The notes: a model not told the origin generated them from the letters alone. 64,000 nucleotides of DNA from Mikania micrantha (GCA_009363875.1 CM018680.1:11601625-11665624); one strand, 5' to 3'; positions 22,892 through 34,686 are shown, numbered from the stretch's first letter. Translations and numbers: made by a program.

Positions 22892-23245
22892 GTAACTGAC
22901 AGGATCATGTAATCCAGGAATGCACGTAGGGAACCGAGCATAGGACCCCGCATGCATTTATCTTTTTGTTTTATGAAAACAAACAATTTTACTCATGTTA
23001 TGTATTAAACATCGTTGTGTCTGACAATTTAGTTTCCGCTATTTAACAATTAAAGTTTCGCTGCATTTATGAAACTTATATTATTTCGCTGCTAAATTTT
23101 CAAATTGTTGGGTTGTGTTTATGTCAAACAATGTATTTTTGAAGACGCATATAGAGTTGTTCTATATGACCATGAGCTGTGATTCTGGCCACGTCACACC
23201 CACGTGGACTGACACCACGAGTGGGAAATTGGGGGTGTGACAGAC

Positions 23246-23258
23246 TGGTATCAGAGCC
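23246..23258 (+). other. Primer-binding site (initiator tRNA-Met type)
   Basis: tggtatcagagcc, three bases after the LTR end, complementary to the 3' end of plant initiator methionine tRNA, the usual primer of these elements. Confidence 0.9.
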
Positions 23259-23397
23259 TTGGTTATAGAGAACTAGGTTTGCATGTAGTGAACTTAGACT
23301 ATAGCCATTGCTCAACATTAGAAACTACACTTAGAACTTGCACACTGATGTTGTTATTATTGCTGTTAACTGCTACTTACTGATTTGAGATTTCAGG

Positions 23398-24129
23398 CTG
23401 GCGGACAACAATGATGACCAGAGAGACCTGAGGAAACGCCCCGCCGAGGATGAGCTGACAGATGAGAGTCGGCAGCGTGTTCGGGACATCACGTCCCAGG
23501 TGGATGCTGAGATGACCGAGCAGGCATGCATCGCCAAGCGCGCCAGGTCATGGACATGGTATCCGCGCACTGTATGGGACTAGATCATTGAGGAAAGAGT
23601 ACCTCTCTAGCGCTTTACGACGGATGACGACCGTGCACACCGATTACCGGCAATCGGCATATCATTTGAGCGGGCTTTCGCAGCCTATGTTGCCAGGACA
23701 GCTCGAGAGGCCCGTCGGGCCTGCGAGCGGGATGAGGAGATCAGGGCTCTCCGAGAGGAGAACCTACAGCTCCGAGGACAGCTAGACCATCTGCGAGAGC
23801 AGGTGGTAGATGAGATCGCAGCGCTCCGTAACCGGACAGCGCAGTTAGAGGAGCAACAAGGGGAAGTCGCTGCAGTGGTCAGGGACCATGGTGAGTGGCT
23901 GGTCGTAGTAGAGGAAGTAGCAGGGGAGAACCAGGCGGCTCTCCAGCATGCTTGGGTCGAGCAGCTTATAGTGGAGCCTGAGCAGGAACAGGACCAGGGA
24001 CCCCAATTCGAGATCGAGGACCTCGAGGAGGGCGATTTTGATGAGGATCCAGATGAGGATCCCGAGGAGGACGACGAGGATGGTCCAGTAGATAGTGGGG
24101 AATCGCACTCCACGATAGCTTCAGATTAG
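23398..24129 (+). pseudogene. Ty3 element 1 ORF0: acidic coiled-coil protein
   Basis: A single frame runs about 243 codons with two amber stops (23581 and 23608). The N-terminal part is charged (RKRPAEDELTDESRQR). The middle is a long heptad-like stretch (EEIRALREENLQLRGQLDHL) typical of a coiled coil. The C-terminus is strongly acidic (DEDPDEDPEEDDEDG). It lies between the primer-binding site and gag, and a 3'-splice-like atttcag ends at 23396. It has no retroviral domain I recognise. Extra ORFs before gag are known in some plant Ty3 elements. The function is unknown. High GC compared with its surroundings. Confidence 0.55.
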
Positions 24130-24375
24130 CTAGCTTATTTTATTTCCGTATTTTACTTTTGTATGCCTAGATGAGCGGGATGTGCTCATATGAACTTAGT
24201 AGTAGTACTACATTTTGGAAAATCATTGTACTTCAAAATCTCTATTAATGAAATGATATTATGTTTTACTTATCGTACGTTCTAACTGTGGTTGCTTGCT
24301 AACATGACAACTAACATAACCTTGTGACAAACATATGATGACTGACACTCTACCCTTTCTGTATAGCAATTCGCT

Positions 24376-25654
24376 ATGGTTGGACAGAGAACACACCCGC
24401 GCGCAGGCAAGAAGCCGATCGGTGCGGCAACCATCAAGATGATAGTCGATCAAAGGGTGAACAAGGCGATTGCCGAGTATGAGGCAAGTCGCCAACACAG
24501 CGAAACTAGTGAGACAAACAATGGTTTTGACACTCGCTTAACCTGACTAACATAGTGTAGCTAACACGAATACTAACACGCGCATCCATTTATGAAAAAC
24601 AGGGTCTCACGGGAGCAATAACAAAGGGTGTTCATTCAAGACATTTCTGAACTGTCACCCTCACACATTCAAAGGAACTGAAGGAGCTGTGGGAATGCTC
24701 CGATGGATTGAGAAAGCAGAGTCTGTATTCGCAATGTGCGAATATGCAGATGAGAACCGGGTCAAGTATGCTACCGGAACTCTGGAGGGACCATCCCTCA
24801 CATGGTGGAACACCCATGTCCAAATGCTGGGTTTGGATGGTGCAAACTCTATGACCTGGGCTGATTTCACCAGACTGTTGCAAGAGGAATGCTGTCCTCG
24901 TGACAAAATCAGGAAGCTAGAGGCCGAATTTTGGGTGCATAAAATGGTGGGATCTGAAATCGAGCAATACTGCACTCGGTTTCATGAATTATGCAAGCTG
25001 TGTACGGCCATGGTGACGCCGGAATACAAGAACATCGAGCAGTTCATCAGTGGACTGCCCGAACAAATACAGAGCATGGTAACTGCCTCTGACGTCACCA
25101 CCATTCAACCATTAATCAGACTGGCCTATAAACTGACCGATCAGGTAGTAGCTCAGGGAAAGCTACCCAAAAGAGGCGAACATCTGAAGCCCCAAGACGG
25201 TCACAAGAGAAAGTGGGAACCTAGCCATCATCAGTCTCAACCATCTCATCAACAGCAACCAAGATCAGCACCCGCAAGAGCCTTCACTGCTTCCCAACCT
25301 GACGACAAGGGAAAGGGAGTATATCAGGGAAAATATCCCTTGTGCAATCGGTGTTCATACCACCACTTTGGGCAATGCGAGCGGTACCGTAGCCTAAAGT
25401 GCGGGCGACAAGGCCATATGGCCAAAAACTGCAGATCCAAGTTCCCTAATAACAACAGCAACCCCAACCACAACCAGAACAACAACCAGAATACTCTCAA
25501 GGGGTGTTATGAATGCGGAAAGCCAGGGCACATGAGGAGGGATTGCCCACAGCTGAAGAAGGCCGGAGTAGGTGCGGCAAAGGGTCGAGCATTCATGATT
25601 GGCTCGGGAGAAGCCAAGGATGACCAGAACATCGTAACCGGTACAACCTTTTAA
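24376..25654 (+). pseudogene. gag: Ty3 element 1 gag (capsid/nucleocapsid), with a probable 94-nt intron
   Basis: ATG at 24376 opens MVGQRTHPRAGKK and is followed by the capsid-like retrotransposon gag domain (LTWWNTHVQ, FWVHKMVGSEIEQYCTRFHELCKL split by normal spacing). Removing 24509-24602 (gtgag...aaaaacag) joins the two parts in frame: 133 nt before it plus two bases after it complete a codon, and the downstream frame is exactly that of the gag domain. Two zinc knuckles follow. The first has lost its first Cys (SLKCGRQGHMAKNC), and the second is intact (CYECGKPGHMRRDC). The frame ends in TAA just before the protease, where the related element continues, so a small indel near 25645 has split gag from pol. 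Confidence 0.7.
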
Positions 25655-28600
25655 ATAATGTCTATGCTAGTATATTATTTGATACCGGTGCCGATAGGAG
25701 CTTCATATCTAGTGAGTTTAGCAAATTAATAGATATTACGCCAACACCCCTAGACTATAAGTACACCGTAGAGTTAGCCGATGGCAAACTGATCGAAACA
25801 CAACACGTCTTTCGAGGATGCGTCATGGTTTTGGCGGGTCACGAACTCGAAATCGACTTGATGCCGGTGACTCTCGGTAGCTTCGATGTGGTCTTTGGAA
25901 TGGACTGGCTATCCGCAAACCAGACAGAGATCGTATGCAACGAGAAGGTCGTACGAGTGACGTTGCAAAGCGGAGAACAAATCACGATTCAGGGAGAAAG
26001 GCGAGGGGTACCTCTGAACATCATGTCATGCATGAAGGCGAACAAATACATACAGAAGGGGTACACTGCCCTACTAGCCCTCATCATAGAACAACCAAAA
26101 CAAGAGAAGAATATCGAGGACATTGATGTAGTCCGAGATTTCCCTGAAGTATTTCTCGAGGATCTACCTGGACTATCACCAAAATGACAAATCGAGTTTC
26201 AGATAGACCTCACTCCTGGAGCAGCACCAATTGCCAAGGCACCGTACTGACTAGCGCCGACAAAAATGCAAGAACTGTCTAACCAGTTGCAGGAACTGTT
26301 AGACAAAGGATTCATCAAACCGAGCTTCTCACCTTGGGGAGCATCGGTCCTATTCGTGAAGAAGAAAGACGGATCATTCCATATGTGCATCGACTATAGA
26401 GAACTGAACAAGGTGACGATCAAGAATCGATACCCATTACCGTGAATAGACGACCTGTTTGACCAACTACAAGGGTCGAGCTATTATTCGAAGATCGATT
26501 TAAGATCGGGTTACCATCAACTGAGGATACAATAGACGATATTCCTAAGACTGCCTTTAGAACCAGATACGGACACTACGAATTTCTGGTTATGCCCTTT
26601 GGACTGACCAACGCACCAGCAATATTCATGGATCTCATGAATAGAGTGTGCAAACCCTATCTTGACAAATTCGTAATAGTGTTCATTGATGATATCCTGA
26701 TCTACTCTAAGAACCAGGAGGAACATGCTGAACATCTAAGGCTAGTCTTGGAATTACTGATGAACGAACAGCTGTACGCGAAGTTTCCAAATGCGACTTT
26801 TGGATTCGCGAAGTTCAATTTCTTGGACATGTGGTTAATGAGAAGGGAATACATGTAGACCCAGCCAAGATTGAATCCATAAAGAACTGGGAAGCATCAA
26901 AGACTCCAACCGAGGTGCGACAATTCCTAGGGTTAGCAGGGTACTACCGACGATTCATTGAGGGATTTTCAAAGATCGCTCAATCACTGACATCTTTAAC
27001 ACACAAAGACAAAAAGTTCGATTGGGGAAAGAAACAAGAGGTTGCTTTCAATTTATTGAAGCAGGAGTTATACACTGCACCAATTCTATCCTTGCCGGAG
27101 GGATGCGATGATTTCGTGGTGTATTGTGACGCCTCGAAACAAGGACTCGGTTGCGTGCTGATGCAACACGAGAAAGTGATAGCATATGCATCACGACAGC
27201 TGAAGGTGCACGAGAAGAATTATACAACTTATGATCTTGAGTTGGGAGCCGTGGTGTTTGCCTTGAAGATCTGGCGACACTAGCTATACGGCACAAAGTG
27301 TTCAATGTTTACCGATCATAAGAGCCTACAACACATCTTCGACCAAAAAGAGTTGAACATGAGGCAACGAAGATGGGTTGAATTCATCGGCGATTATGAT
27401 TGCGCCATCAAATACCATCCCGGTACGACAAACATAGTGGCCGACTCGCTAAGCCGGAAAGAGACAACCAAACGCATACGTGCACTACAACTTACAATCC
27501 ATTTTGAGTTTCCACAACTGATCCAGAACGCTCAACAGGAATCTCTGAAGGTCGAAAACCTCACCCAGGAATCCTTGCAATGCATGGAAAAGCATATGGA
27601 GGTAAAGACCGATGGAGTATACTACTTCATGGATCGGATCTGGATTCCACACCACGGAGGATTGAGAAATGTGATGATGGACGGAGCACATAAAATCCGA
27701 TATTCGGTACATCCAGGATCTGATAAGATGTACCACGATCTAAAAACGACCTATTGGTGGCCGAACATGAAAGCTGAAATAGCGACTTACGTAGGCAAGT
27801 GCCTGACATGCTCAAAAGTCAAGGTTGAGTACCAAACGCCATCATGTTTACTTCAACAACCTAAGATACCAATGTAGAAATGGGAACAAATTTCCATGGA
27901 CTTCATCACTAAGCTGCCTAAGACGACAAGTGGTTGCGATACCATCTACGTTATCGTAGACCGATTAACGAAATCTGCACACTTCCTACCCATCAGAGAG
28001 ACCGACAAACTAGATAAATTGACTCGGATTTATCTAAAGGAAGTGGTCACTCGACATGGAGTACCAATCTCAATCATCTCTGACCGCGACAGTCGATTCA
28101 CGTCGCACTTCTGGAAGTCCCTGCACAAGGCATTGGGTACAAGATTGGACATGAGTACCGCTTACCACCCACAGACTGATGGGCAGAGCGAGAGGACCAT
28201 ACAAACATTAGAGGACATGCTCCGCACTTGTGTTATTGATTTCAGCAGCAGCTGGGAGAGTCACCTGCCATTAGTTGAATTCTCATATAACAACAGTTAC
28301 CACACTAGCATTCAAGCTGCACCATTCGAGGCACTCTATGGACGTAAGTGCCGATCACCTATCTGCTGGGCGGAAGTTGGAGAAAGCCAACTGACTGGCC
28401 CAAAGCTTGTGCACGAAAAAACTGAGAAAATCGTGTAGATACGCCAGCGAATGGCAGCTGCTCGGGATAGACAGAAAAGCTATGCTGACAAACGACGCAA
28501 ACCGTTGGAATTCCAGGTGGGAGACAGAGTGTTACTCAAAGTCTCGCCCTGGAAGGGAGTTATATGATTTGGCAAACGAGGTAAGCTAAACCCTCGTTAT

Positions 28601-28963
28601 ATCGAACCTTTCGAGATCAGCAAACGAATAGGCCCTGTGGCCTATGAGCTAAACCTGCCAAACGAGCTGAGCAGTGTACACAACGTATTTCACATCTCAA
28701 ACCTCAAGAAGTGTTTATCTGATGAAACACCTGTTATTCCTCTTGAGGAGATACAGATCGACGAACAATTAAACTTCGTTGAGGAACCGGTTGAGATCAT
28801 GGACCCGGAAATCAAGAAGCTCAAGCTCAGCAAAATACCGATTGTGAAAGTGCGATGGAATTCGCGACGCGGACCAGAGTTCACATGGGAGCGTGAAGAC
28901 CAGATGAAACAGAAATACCCACACCTGTTCGCGGAACAGACATACACTGGAAACACGAGCTGA
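25655..28963 (+). pseudogene. pol: Ty3 element 1 pol: protease, RT, RNase H, integrase (decayed)
   Basis: Protease with DTGADRSF (25681), reverse transcriptase with FIDDILIYS (26682), RNase H (YCDASKQGLG), integrase zinc finger (HPG..., CLTCSK), a D,D,E core (SDRDSRF; SERTIQTLED) and a C-terminal chromodomain-like end (FTWEREDQMKQKYPHLF) are all present in order. The LTR-gag-PR-RT-RH-IN order places it in Ty3 (Metaviridae-type), chromovirus-like. It is broken by in-frame stops at 26185, 26248, 26443, 26533, 27281, 27875, 28436 and 28565, and by frameshifts near 26530 and 26781. Several stops are TGA where the family has an arginine. Not functional. Confidence 0.85.
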
Positions 28964-28985
28964 ATTTCGGGATGAAATTCTTTCT

Positions 28986-28998
28986 AAAAAGGGGATGA
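28986..28998 (+). other. Polypurine tract of Ty3 element 1
   Basis: aaaaaggggatga directly before the 3' LTR start at 28999, the plus-strand priming site. Confidence 0.75.
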
Positions 28999-29065
28999 TG
29001 TGACACCCCGTAAAATCCAGGTCAGCATTCTATTTATTTAAATGTTTATTTAATTGATATTTGTA
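28999..29065 (+). mobile_element. Truncated 3' LTR of Ty3 element 1 (67 bp)
   Basis: Matches the first 66-67 bp of the 5' LTR (20300 on) with one difference (aagtcagc versus aggtcagc), then diverges abruptly after gatatttgta. About 2.9 kb of 3' LTR and the right target duplication are missing, so a deletion removed them. Confidence 0.85.
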
Positions 29066-29626
29066 TGTCCCTAGACTATAACTAGTTAGAGATACCAACT
29101 ATTAAACAAACTTGATTAACAATTATAGGCTAACCGAAGAGAACATAGCGCATGCAGACATTGATGGGAGGTAACTACGGTTTGCCCAATACTACAACTT
29201 ACAAGCCAAATTCAGATTGCTACATATCCAGATTACTACATATTCATAACTGATATATGTGTTGACTGACTTTTGAGATCAAAATTGTAGATTGGCATGC
29301 TTTAAAGTTTAAATTTGATTGGATATTTTTTTCTTTCTTACCAGTGCACTTCTTTGGCATCGTTTGATGGGTAGAAATGTTCTTTCTGCAAGATATAACT
29401 GGAACAAAAAATACGATCTTATGTGCATGGTGTTATAGAATCTGTAAGCATCTTATATTATTTGAACATTGTAGTGTTTATAGTCTTAGTATACAAATGA
29501 TTTTTATTTAATATGAACAAAATGTACAAAAAATATTGTGCTAAAGAATTTGTAAGCTTTTGATGTTCAAGACAAAGCTATTGCCAAAACTTGTATAGTG
29601 GCCAAAATGTAACTAAAGGACCGATC

Positions 29627-29790
29627 TAGAGGTGGCCAAACCGGTTTTTTTTTTAACCGGAACTGGTTCCGGTTCCTGTCAACAAAGTCAATAACCGATT
29701 ACGACCGGTTTTCGGCCGGCTTCGGTTCAGCTTTTAGCCGGTTCCGGTTCGGGTTGTCGGTTCCGGAACTTGTTTTGTTAGCCACCTCTA
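29627..29790. mobile_element. 164-bp hAT MITE, perfect 8-bp TSD
   Basis: TIRs tagaggtggccaa and ttagccacctcta. The duplication gaccgatc lies at 29619-29626 and 29791-29798. The interior is rich in ccggttccgg words. Confidence 0.92.
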
Positions 29791-30044
29791 GACCGATCTA
29801 CTCTTTTTATAGAACACAAAATAGCAAATTATTTGAATTCTTGTCAACCATAAACAATTTGATGAACATAAACAACTTAAAGGCCTAAGATGATAATGCA
29901 ACTAAAGTTAAACAATAACCTCTTACTGGTTTACAAAGAACACAATTGAAGTTTCCTAAAACTCAAAAGTTCTTTTTTTTGTGAAGAATGAAATAATTTG
30001 TATGGTCGCTTTTTAATTTTTCAAAATCATTGTATTTCTAACGG

Positions 30045-30370
30045 AATTTTTTTTTCATATTTGTGTGTATTATTTAACTGAGAATTGTAAAACTCATGGC
30101 ATATATACCACACCAATGTTACGAAAAAGGAAACTCACGAGAACACTATCTATATCACAAGAACATATTAGTGAAAGATTGTTAACAACAAAGGAACACC
30201 ACGATGTATATTGTGTTTATAATAGATTTTTTTTCCTTATTTTTGTGTATTATTTAATCGAGATTTGCAAAACTCATGGCATATATAGACAACAACGATG
30301 TTACAAAAAAGAAAAATCACAAGAGCACTATTTAAATCACAAGAACATTGAAAAATTAATAACCAACAAA
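30045..30370 (+). repeat. Tandem duplication, unit about 175 bp
   Basis: tttgtgtgtattatttaact...aaaactcatggcatatata...cacaagaacat occurs at about 30060-30170 and again at 30240-30350 with roughly 85-90% identity by eye. Confidence 0.75.
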
Positions 30371-30375
30371 CACAT

Positions 30376-30524
30376 CTGTAACAACCTCGAAAATTCAGGT
30401 CCAATTTGAACTTTAATTATTTATTGATTTGTCTAGAATATTTCGTAAGTTAATTGCTAACTTAGAAATGTATTCGATATTCTATGGATCAATTAAAGGA
30501 ATATGTTGTTTCGAATAACGAATT
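30376..30524 (+). mobile_element. Left part of an older LTR interrupted by the copia element
   Basis: Begins TGTAACAACCTCGAAAATTC, a typical start of long plant Ty3 LTRs. It is cut at 30524 by the copia insertion and may continue at 57985. The continuity is inferred from the insertion geometry. Confidence 0.45.
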
Positions 30525-31204
30525 TGTAGGACCTTTCGGGAGCTCGGAAACAATCCGATTCCAATGGATATCTACTAGACAGCCTCTTGAATAGTGCGGG
30601 TTTTCCAATCGAAACCAACAACAACTGTGGTGATCCGAAGGTGTAGGAAGCACGTTTGAATGAGAATCGAACACCACGGGATGTGAATCGAACTTGGACG
30701 AACAATGGCCGCTCAGATCTTCTAGGGTTTGACACTGGGTGCTCGTGGAAGAAGGAGGGCTCTCAGAAGTTAGGTTTGAAATGATTTGGACTTGTATTTA
30801 TAGGTTGTCATCATTCGGCCGAATAAGTGGCCAAAGCAACTCATTCGGCGAATGACTTGGCCGAATGGATAGGTCAGTCGAATGAGTCATTCGTCGAATG
30901 AGTCATTCGTCGAATGAGTCATTCGGCGAATGAGTCATTCGGCGAATGAGTCATTCGGCGAATGACTCATTCGTTTGACTTAGTCATTCGCTAGAGCGTT
31001 CATTCGGCGAATGACTTCATTAGTAGAGTCATTCGCCCGAATGGGTCTGTAATTATACTAAACATTGATAATGCTAATCAAACACACATATACTTAACAA
31101 TAAACATTAGGAATAAATATAGAAAGACAACTTCCATTAATATCATGAACTTTATACATCAAGAACAATACAAAACTGAACTAGGTACATTTCGTGTATC
31201 TACA
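30525..31204 (-). mobile_element. Copia 3' LTR (680 bp) with expanded 16-bp minisatellite
   Basis: Reads on the minus strand as U3-R-U5. Six 16-bp units of the form (t/g)cgaatgagtcattcg occupy 30878-30973, while the other LTR has about one and a half. A TATA box (ctataaatac, minus strand, about 30796-30806) follows immediately downstream of the array. The LTRs also differ by substitutions and small indels, so the insertion is not very recent. Confidence 0.85.
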
Positions 31205-31220
31205 AACTCCCCCTTGGACC
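31205..31220 (-). other. Copia polypurine tract
   Basis: On the minus strand ccaagggggagttt abuts the 3' LTR start TGTAGATAC. Confidence 0.75.
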
Positions 31221-31224
31221 TAGT

Positions 31225-34200
31225 TCACTCCTTTGAAGTGTCTTTTTTGAAATACTTGTCTGAGATGGCTTTCCAGTATGCTCCGGCATGAATCTTGAAA
31301 ACACTGCAGATCCGGATCACTCTCATAAATTGTAGTGCCTGTTCCATGTCTTGTACATCAAAGAAAATCTGGTGGCGAGAAAGAGCTTTGACATCGTTGT
31401 GTGACAAGTTTGTCAACCACATCGGGTCAAAGATACGTTCAGTATCCCACTTCTTATCTTTACAGAGCACTATCACAGCTTCTCCAGTGCGCCCATTATA
31501 ATACCACCATCGGAAGCCCTCCAAAAAGTCTTGATCATCTTCCTCAACGGAATCTTCTTCATGACTTTAGGAGGAAGCCACTTCAAGATAACCTTATGCT
31601 TCCGATTATCTCCATCTATCTCTGGCAAGTAATATCTTTTAGGTTGTTGAGGCCTGAAGTTCACCCACCTCTTTCTGTACTCATATTGTAGCTGTCTGGA
31701 GAACCAAGCTGACATCCCTGAGTCATCGCTATATAACATCTTCAAGCGCGCAAGTTGATTGACTTCGAATCCTGGAAGCGTCTTGAAATCATGTGGATGC
31801 TTAAAATAATCAATTCCCCTTTCTCTTTTCACCGCATAACATCCGAAATCGTGAAAGTATGCCCAGCTGAGAATCTGACCTCCAGCTTTGTAGCCTTTGG
31901 TCCTATAGACTTTAGTGTGAGTTGCTGGCATCTTTACGTTGCTTCCCTTCTTCAAAGCTTCTCAATAAGCTTTCCATTCTTCTTTCCTTCGTTTAAGATC
32001 GTCAGCTTCAGACTTACTACTCTCAACTTGTTCTTCTAAATATCTGATTAGCATTTCTTCAGTAGCTTGATCAAACAAATCAGTAAAAGTTGGTAGTTCG
32101 TCTTCAGTTGATGTATACTTGGGATATTCCTCTTCAGTTGTGTCTTCTTCAACATCATCAAAAAATTTCTGGAGACGGCTCGTCATCAACTGGAGCTGAG
32201 GTATCATCAATCACAACCTCATTAGGATTCAACCTGAATAGCTCTGCGATCTGCTCTTTAGATAAACAATGAATGATCTCTCCCTCCTATTTGTCATAGC
32301 TCACTGAGTGCTGTATGATGCCCTGAGCGTCTAAGATCATCGTCAAAGTCTCATCTAAACGACGCCTCAGTGGCACAGCTTTGACTTCCTCAGCAGCTGT
32401 GGGTTCTTCTGTTTGAGCAGGGGGAGGAGAAGGAGCTTTAGCACTTTTGTCATGCCTTGTCTTGGTGCGTATCTCAGGGGAAAGAGGGGCTTGATCATCA
32501 TCATCATCATCATCATCATCAGAACTTGAAGATCCAGTAGACCCACTCCCTGATCCATCCTGATCATCACCATCCGAGTCATCATCTTTGTCTGACTCCT
32601 CATAATCAACTTTCTCCTCATCAGATTCCTCTTCCTCTTCCTCTTCTTCTTCTTTCTCTGAATCTGAATCATCGGAGTGAGCAGCAGTGCCTTTGATCCT
32701 CGGAGTGCTGTCTCTAAGGATGTCAATTTGTTCAGCAAGCCTAGCATTCTCCGTCTCTAAAGTCAGGATCCGGTCACTGAAATCAGTGACAGTCAATGCC
32801 AACTGATTATGCTCGTCAATGTACTTCAAGAGCTGCTCCTCTTGCTGAGCAGATCGAGCTCTTAGATCAGTAGCCTGAAGGAGCAAGGTATCTTGCTCAT
32901 TTACCCGCTGGGTGAGCAGGGCAATTAATAACTCCTGCTCCCTGCCCTTCTTCTCTTTTTCCAGGTTCCTCTCCATCAATCTAAGAACCATACTGTTCTG
33001 TGTGCTCAGCTGATCAACAACTGAAACAGTAAGTACAAATGTATCAGCTCGTGCAGTGGAGGGACCAGCAGAAGCAGTAGTAAAGATAGGATCCTGAACA
33101 ATAGACGTAGTCAGAGGGGCCACAGTAGTGCATGTCGAAATAGCCCTTGACCTGGTCAGTGAAGAAACTGTGACTGCTGCAACTGATGTAACAGTCGTTG
33201 TAGCAGCAGTCGACAGTTCTGACCTCCTCTGAAATAGAAACCTAGCTCTTTTCTTCCTGCCTGCAGGAGATGAAGTGGACTGAACTGCAGCAAAAACAGA
33301 CACAGCTACAGTGGCTGTAGTAGAAGAGCGTGGAGGAGGTAAAATGTCAAACTCTGGAATAAAAGTGGGATCAGTGATCTTATCAATCTCTGCTTCACAT
33401 CGTCTCCTCTTCCTTTTCACCCATCTTCCTCCAGCCCAAACATCTTCGTACTCATCCGGAGTATCTTCTGATTCTGAACTTTCAGCTTCCTCATCACCAA
33501 CCTCACCACCTTCATCCACTGAGTCATCTGATCCATCCTTGTCTTCAGCAGATATAGTACCGGTCATATCAAGTGGAGTAGTAACCGTGGATGTAGTAGT
33601 AGCTATGAAATCCAACTCTAATAGTGAATCAATATCAACATCCTCATCATCTACAACATATGTATTGATTCCAGCACCTGTGCCAGCACCAACTGCCCTA
33701 ACTCACGTCACTCCAACCTCAACAGTGCTAACACCAGCAGTGGTAACAATAACATCAACAGTCCAACTAGCAACAATACTAACATCACTAGCACCAGCCC
33801 CTGCAACACCTTCACCACCATCTCCACCATCACCATCATCACCAGGCACAACTATATCCTCCATGTCCGAGTCAGAATCATCATGCCTCCATCTCCTACC
33901 AGCTGGAGCTATATAAACAGGCCTCACAAGATGGCCAAACAAAGAACGTACTGTAGGCCTCCTCTCCTTTCCTCTGTATGACACCACTCTGTTGAGAGTA
34001 ATGTCATTCATATGCTCCAAGCGAATAATATCAGCATTGATCTTCGGCAAATCTGGTAACTGAGCATCAATCAACTGCTGGAGGAACCGAGGATACATGA
34101 GGAACTTCTTATCTCCCTTGAGTGCCACATTCTCCTTCATATGTGTGAAGATCATCTTTGAGAAATTGAAGGGCCTGTTCACCACCAGGGCAACGAAGGC

Positions 34201-34686
34201 ACACTGTATAGTCTCCCTCATATCATCGAAGCCACCTCTCCTAGACCCAAGGCAGTGGATAAACACATGGGCTAGATACTTGAATTGCGGAGACATATAC
34301 GCCTTGTTGAGGATTCCAACACCAAGATCACCTTCGTACTTGCACCGCATGAAGCAGCCACGAACCAAATAACGGTCAAGCATAAACGGCTGATCTGGAG
34401 AATCCTGAAATCCACACACCCTCCTGATGTGTTCTGCAGATACAACCACATCATGTCCCAGTACTTTGCCCCTTATGACTGGTGGCTCAACCTCACAGTC
34501 AATATCTGCCGATGACCAGAAGTCTTGCTGATGTGAATGATAAGGAACATGAATAGTCGAAATAGCAGCAGAACTCCTGGAACGCATCAAAAATGTAATA
34601 ATCTCAGTGAAATGTCGGGCATTTGGCGTGTTGAGATCCAGGTGTGCACATATGTTGTTCTTGGTCACTGATTTGATACCAGCCAT
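31225..34686 (-). pseudogene. Copia extra 3' ORF (aORF / env-like position)
   Basis: Starts MAGIKSVTKN at 34686, right after a 3' splice-like site (tttttcag|t). The N-terminal 300 residues have the layout FHEII.FL, then VLGHDVVVSAEHIRRVCGF, YEGDLGVGILNKAYMSPQFK and FNFSKMIFTHM. This resembles an Asteraceae copia-linked protein family that annotation pipelines often mislabel. A Ser/Thr/Asp-rich middle, a coiled-coil stretch (ETENARLAEQIDIL), an acidic run, and a compact C-terminal domain (WYYNGRTGEAV; DPMWLTNLSHNDVK) follow. Breaks: TGA at 33703, TAG at 32287, a frameshift near 32165-32210, a stop at 31962-31964 and a frameshift near 31500. The function is unknown. Its position matches env-like ORFs of Sireviruses, but I see no clear signal peptide or membrane segment. 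Confidence 0.6.

Larger units (their letters stand above)
20300..23242 (+). mobile_element. 5' LTR of Ty3 element 1 (2,943 bp)
   Basis: Starts TGTGACACCCCGTAAAATCC and ends GGGGGTGTGACA. The same start recurs at 28999, and a primer-binding site follows at 23246. The U3 part has four copies of a TCGCGGTACGCGA-type palindrome (20660-20783), then a TATA box (about 20804). The R/U5 part contains a likely intron (22411-22891). At 21455-22082 diverged copies of a module with gttactat..atagtaac hairpins occur every 140-165 bp. Small open frames inside (20534-20799) are not genes. Confidence 0.85.
29066..30375. other. Gene-free region between elements
   Basis: AT-rich unique-looking sequence with one hAT MITE (29627-29790) and a tandem duplication (30045-30370). 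No gene recognised. Confidence 0.5.

Noticed and set aside
23685..24113. Serine-rich 142-codon minus-strand frame
   Set aside because: It lies exactly antisense to the acidic/coiled-coil ORF0; GAx/GAG codons read backwards give Ser/Leu runs.
30878..30973. CRISPR-like array from regular 16-bp repeats
   Set aside because: Units are contiguous without unique spacers, in a plant LTR. It is a minisatellite.
33311..33916. 201-codon Ser/Thr/Pro-rich plus-strand frame
   Set aside because: Antisense shadow of the copia extra ORF, with no domain.
31225..34686. Extra copia ORF as a host gene (vesicle or kinase protein names used in some annotations)
   Set aside because: It lies between the copia pol and its 3' LTR on the same strand, with element-specific palindromes around it. 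It belongs to the element.
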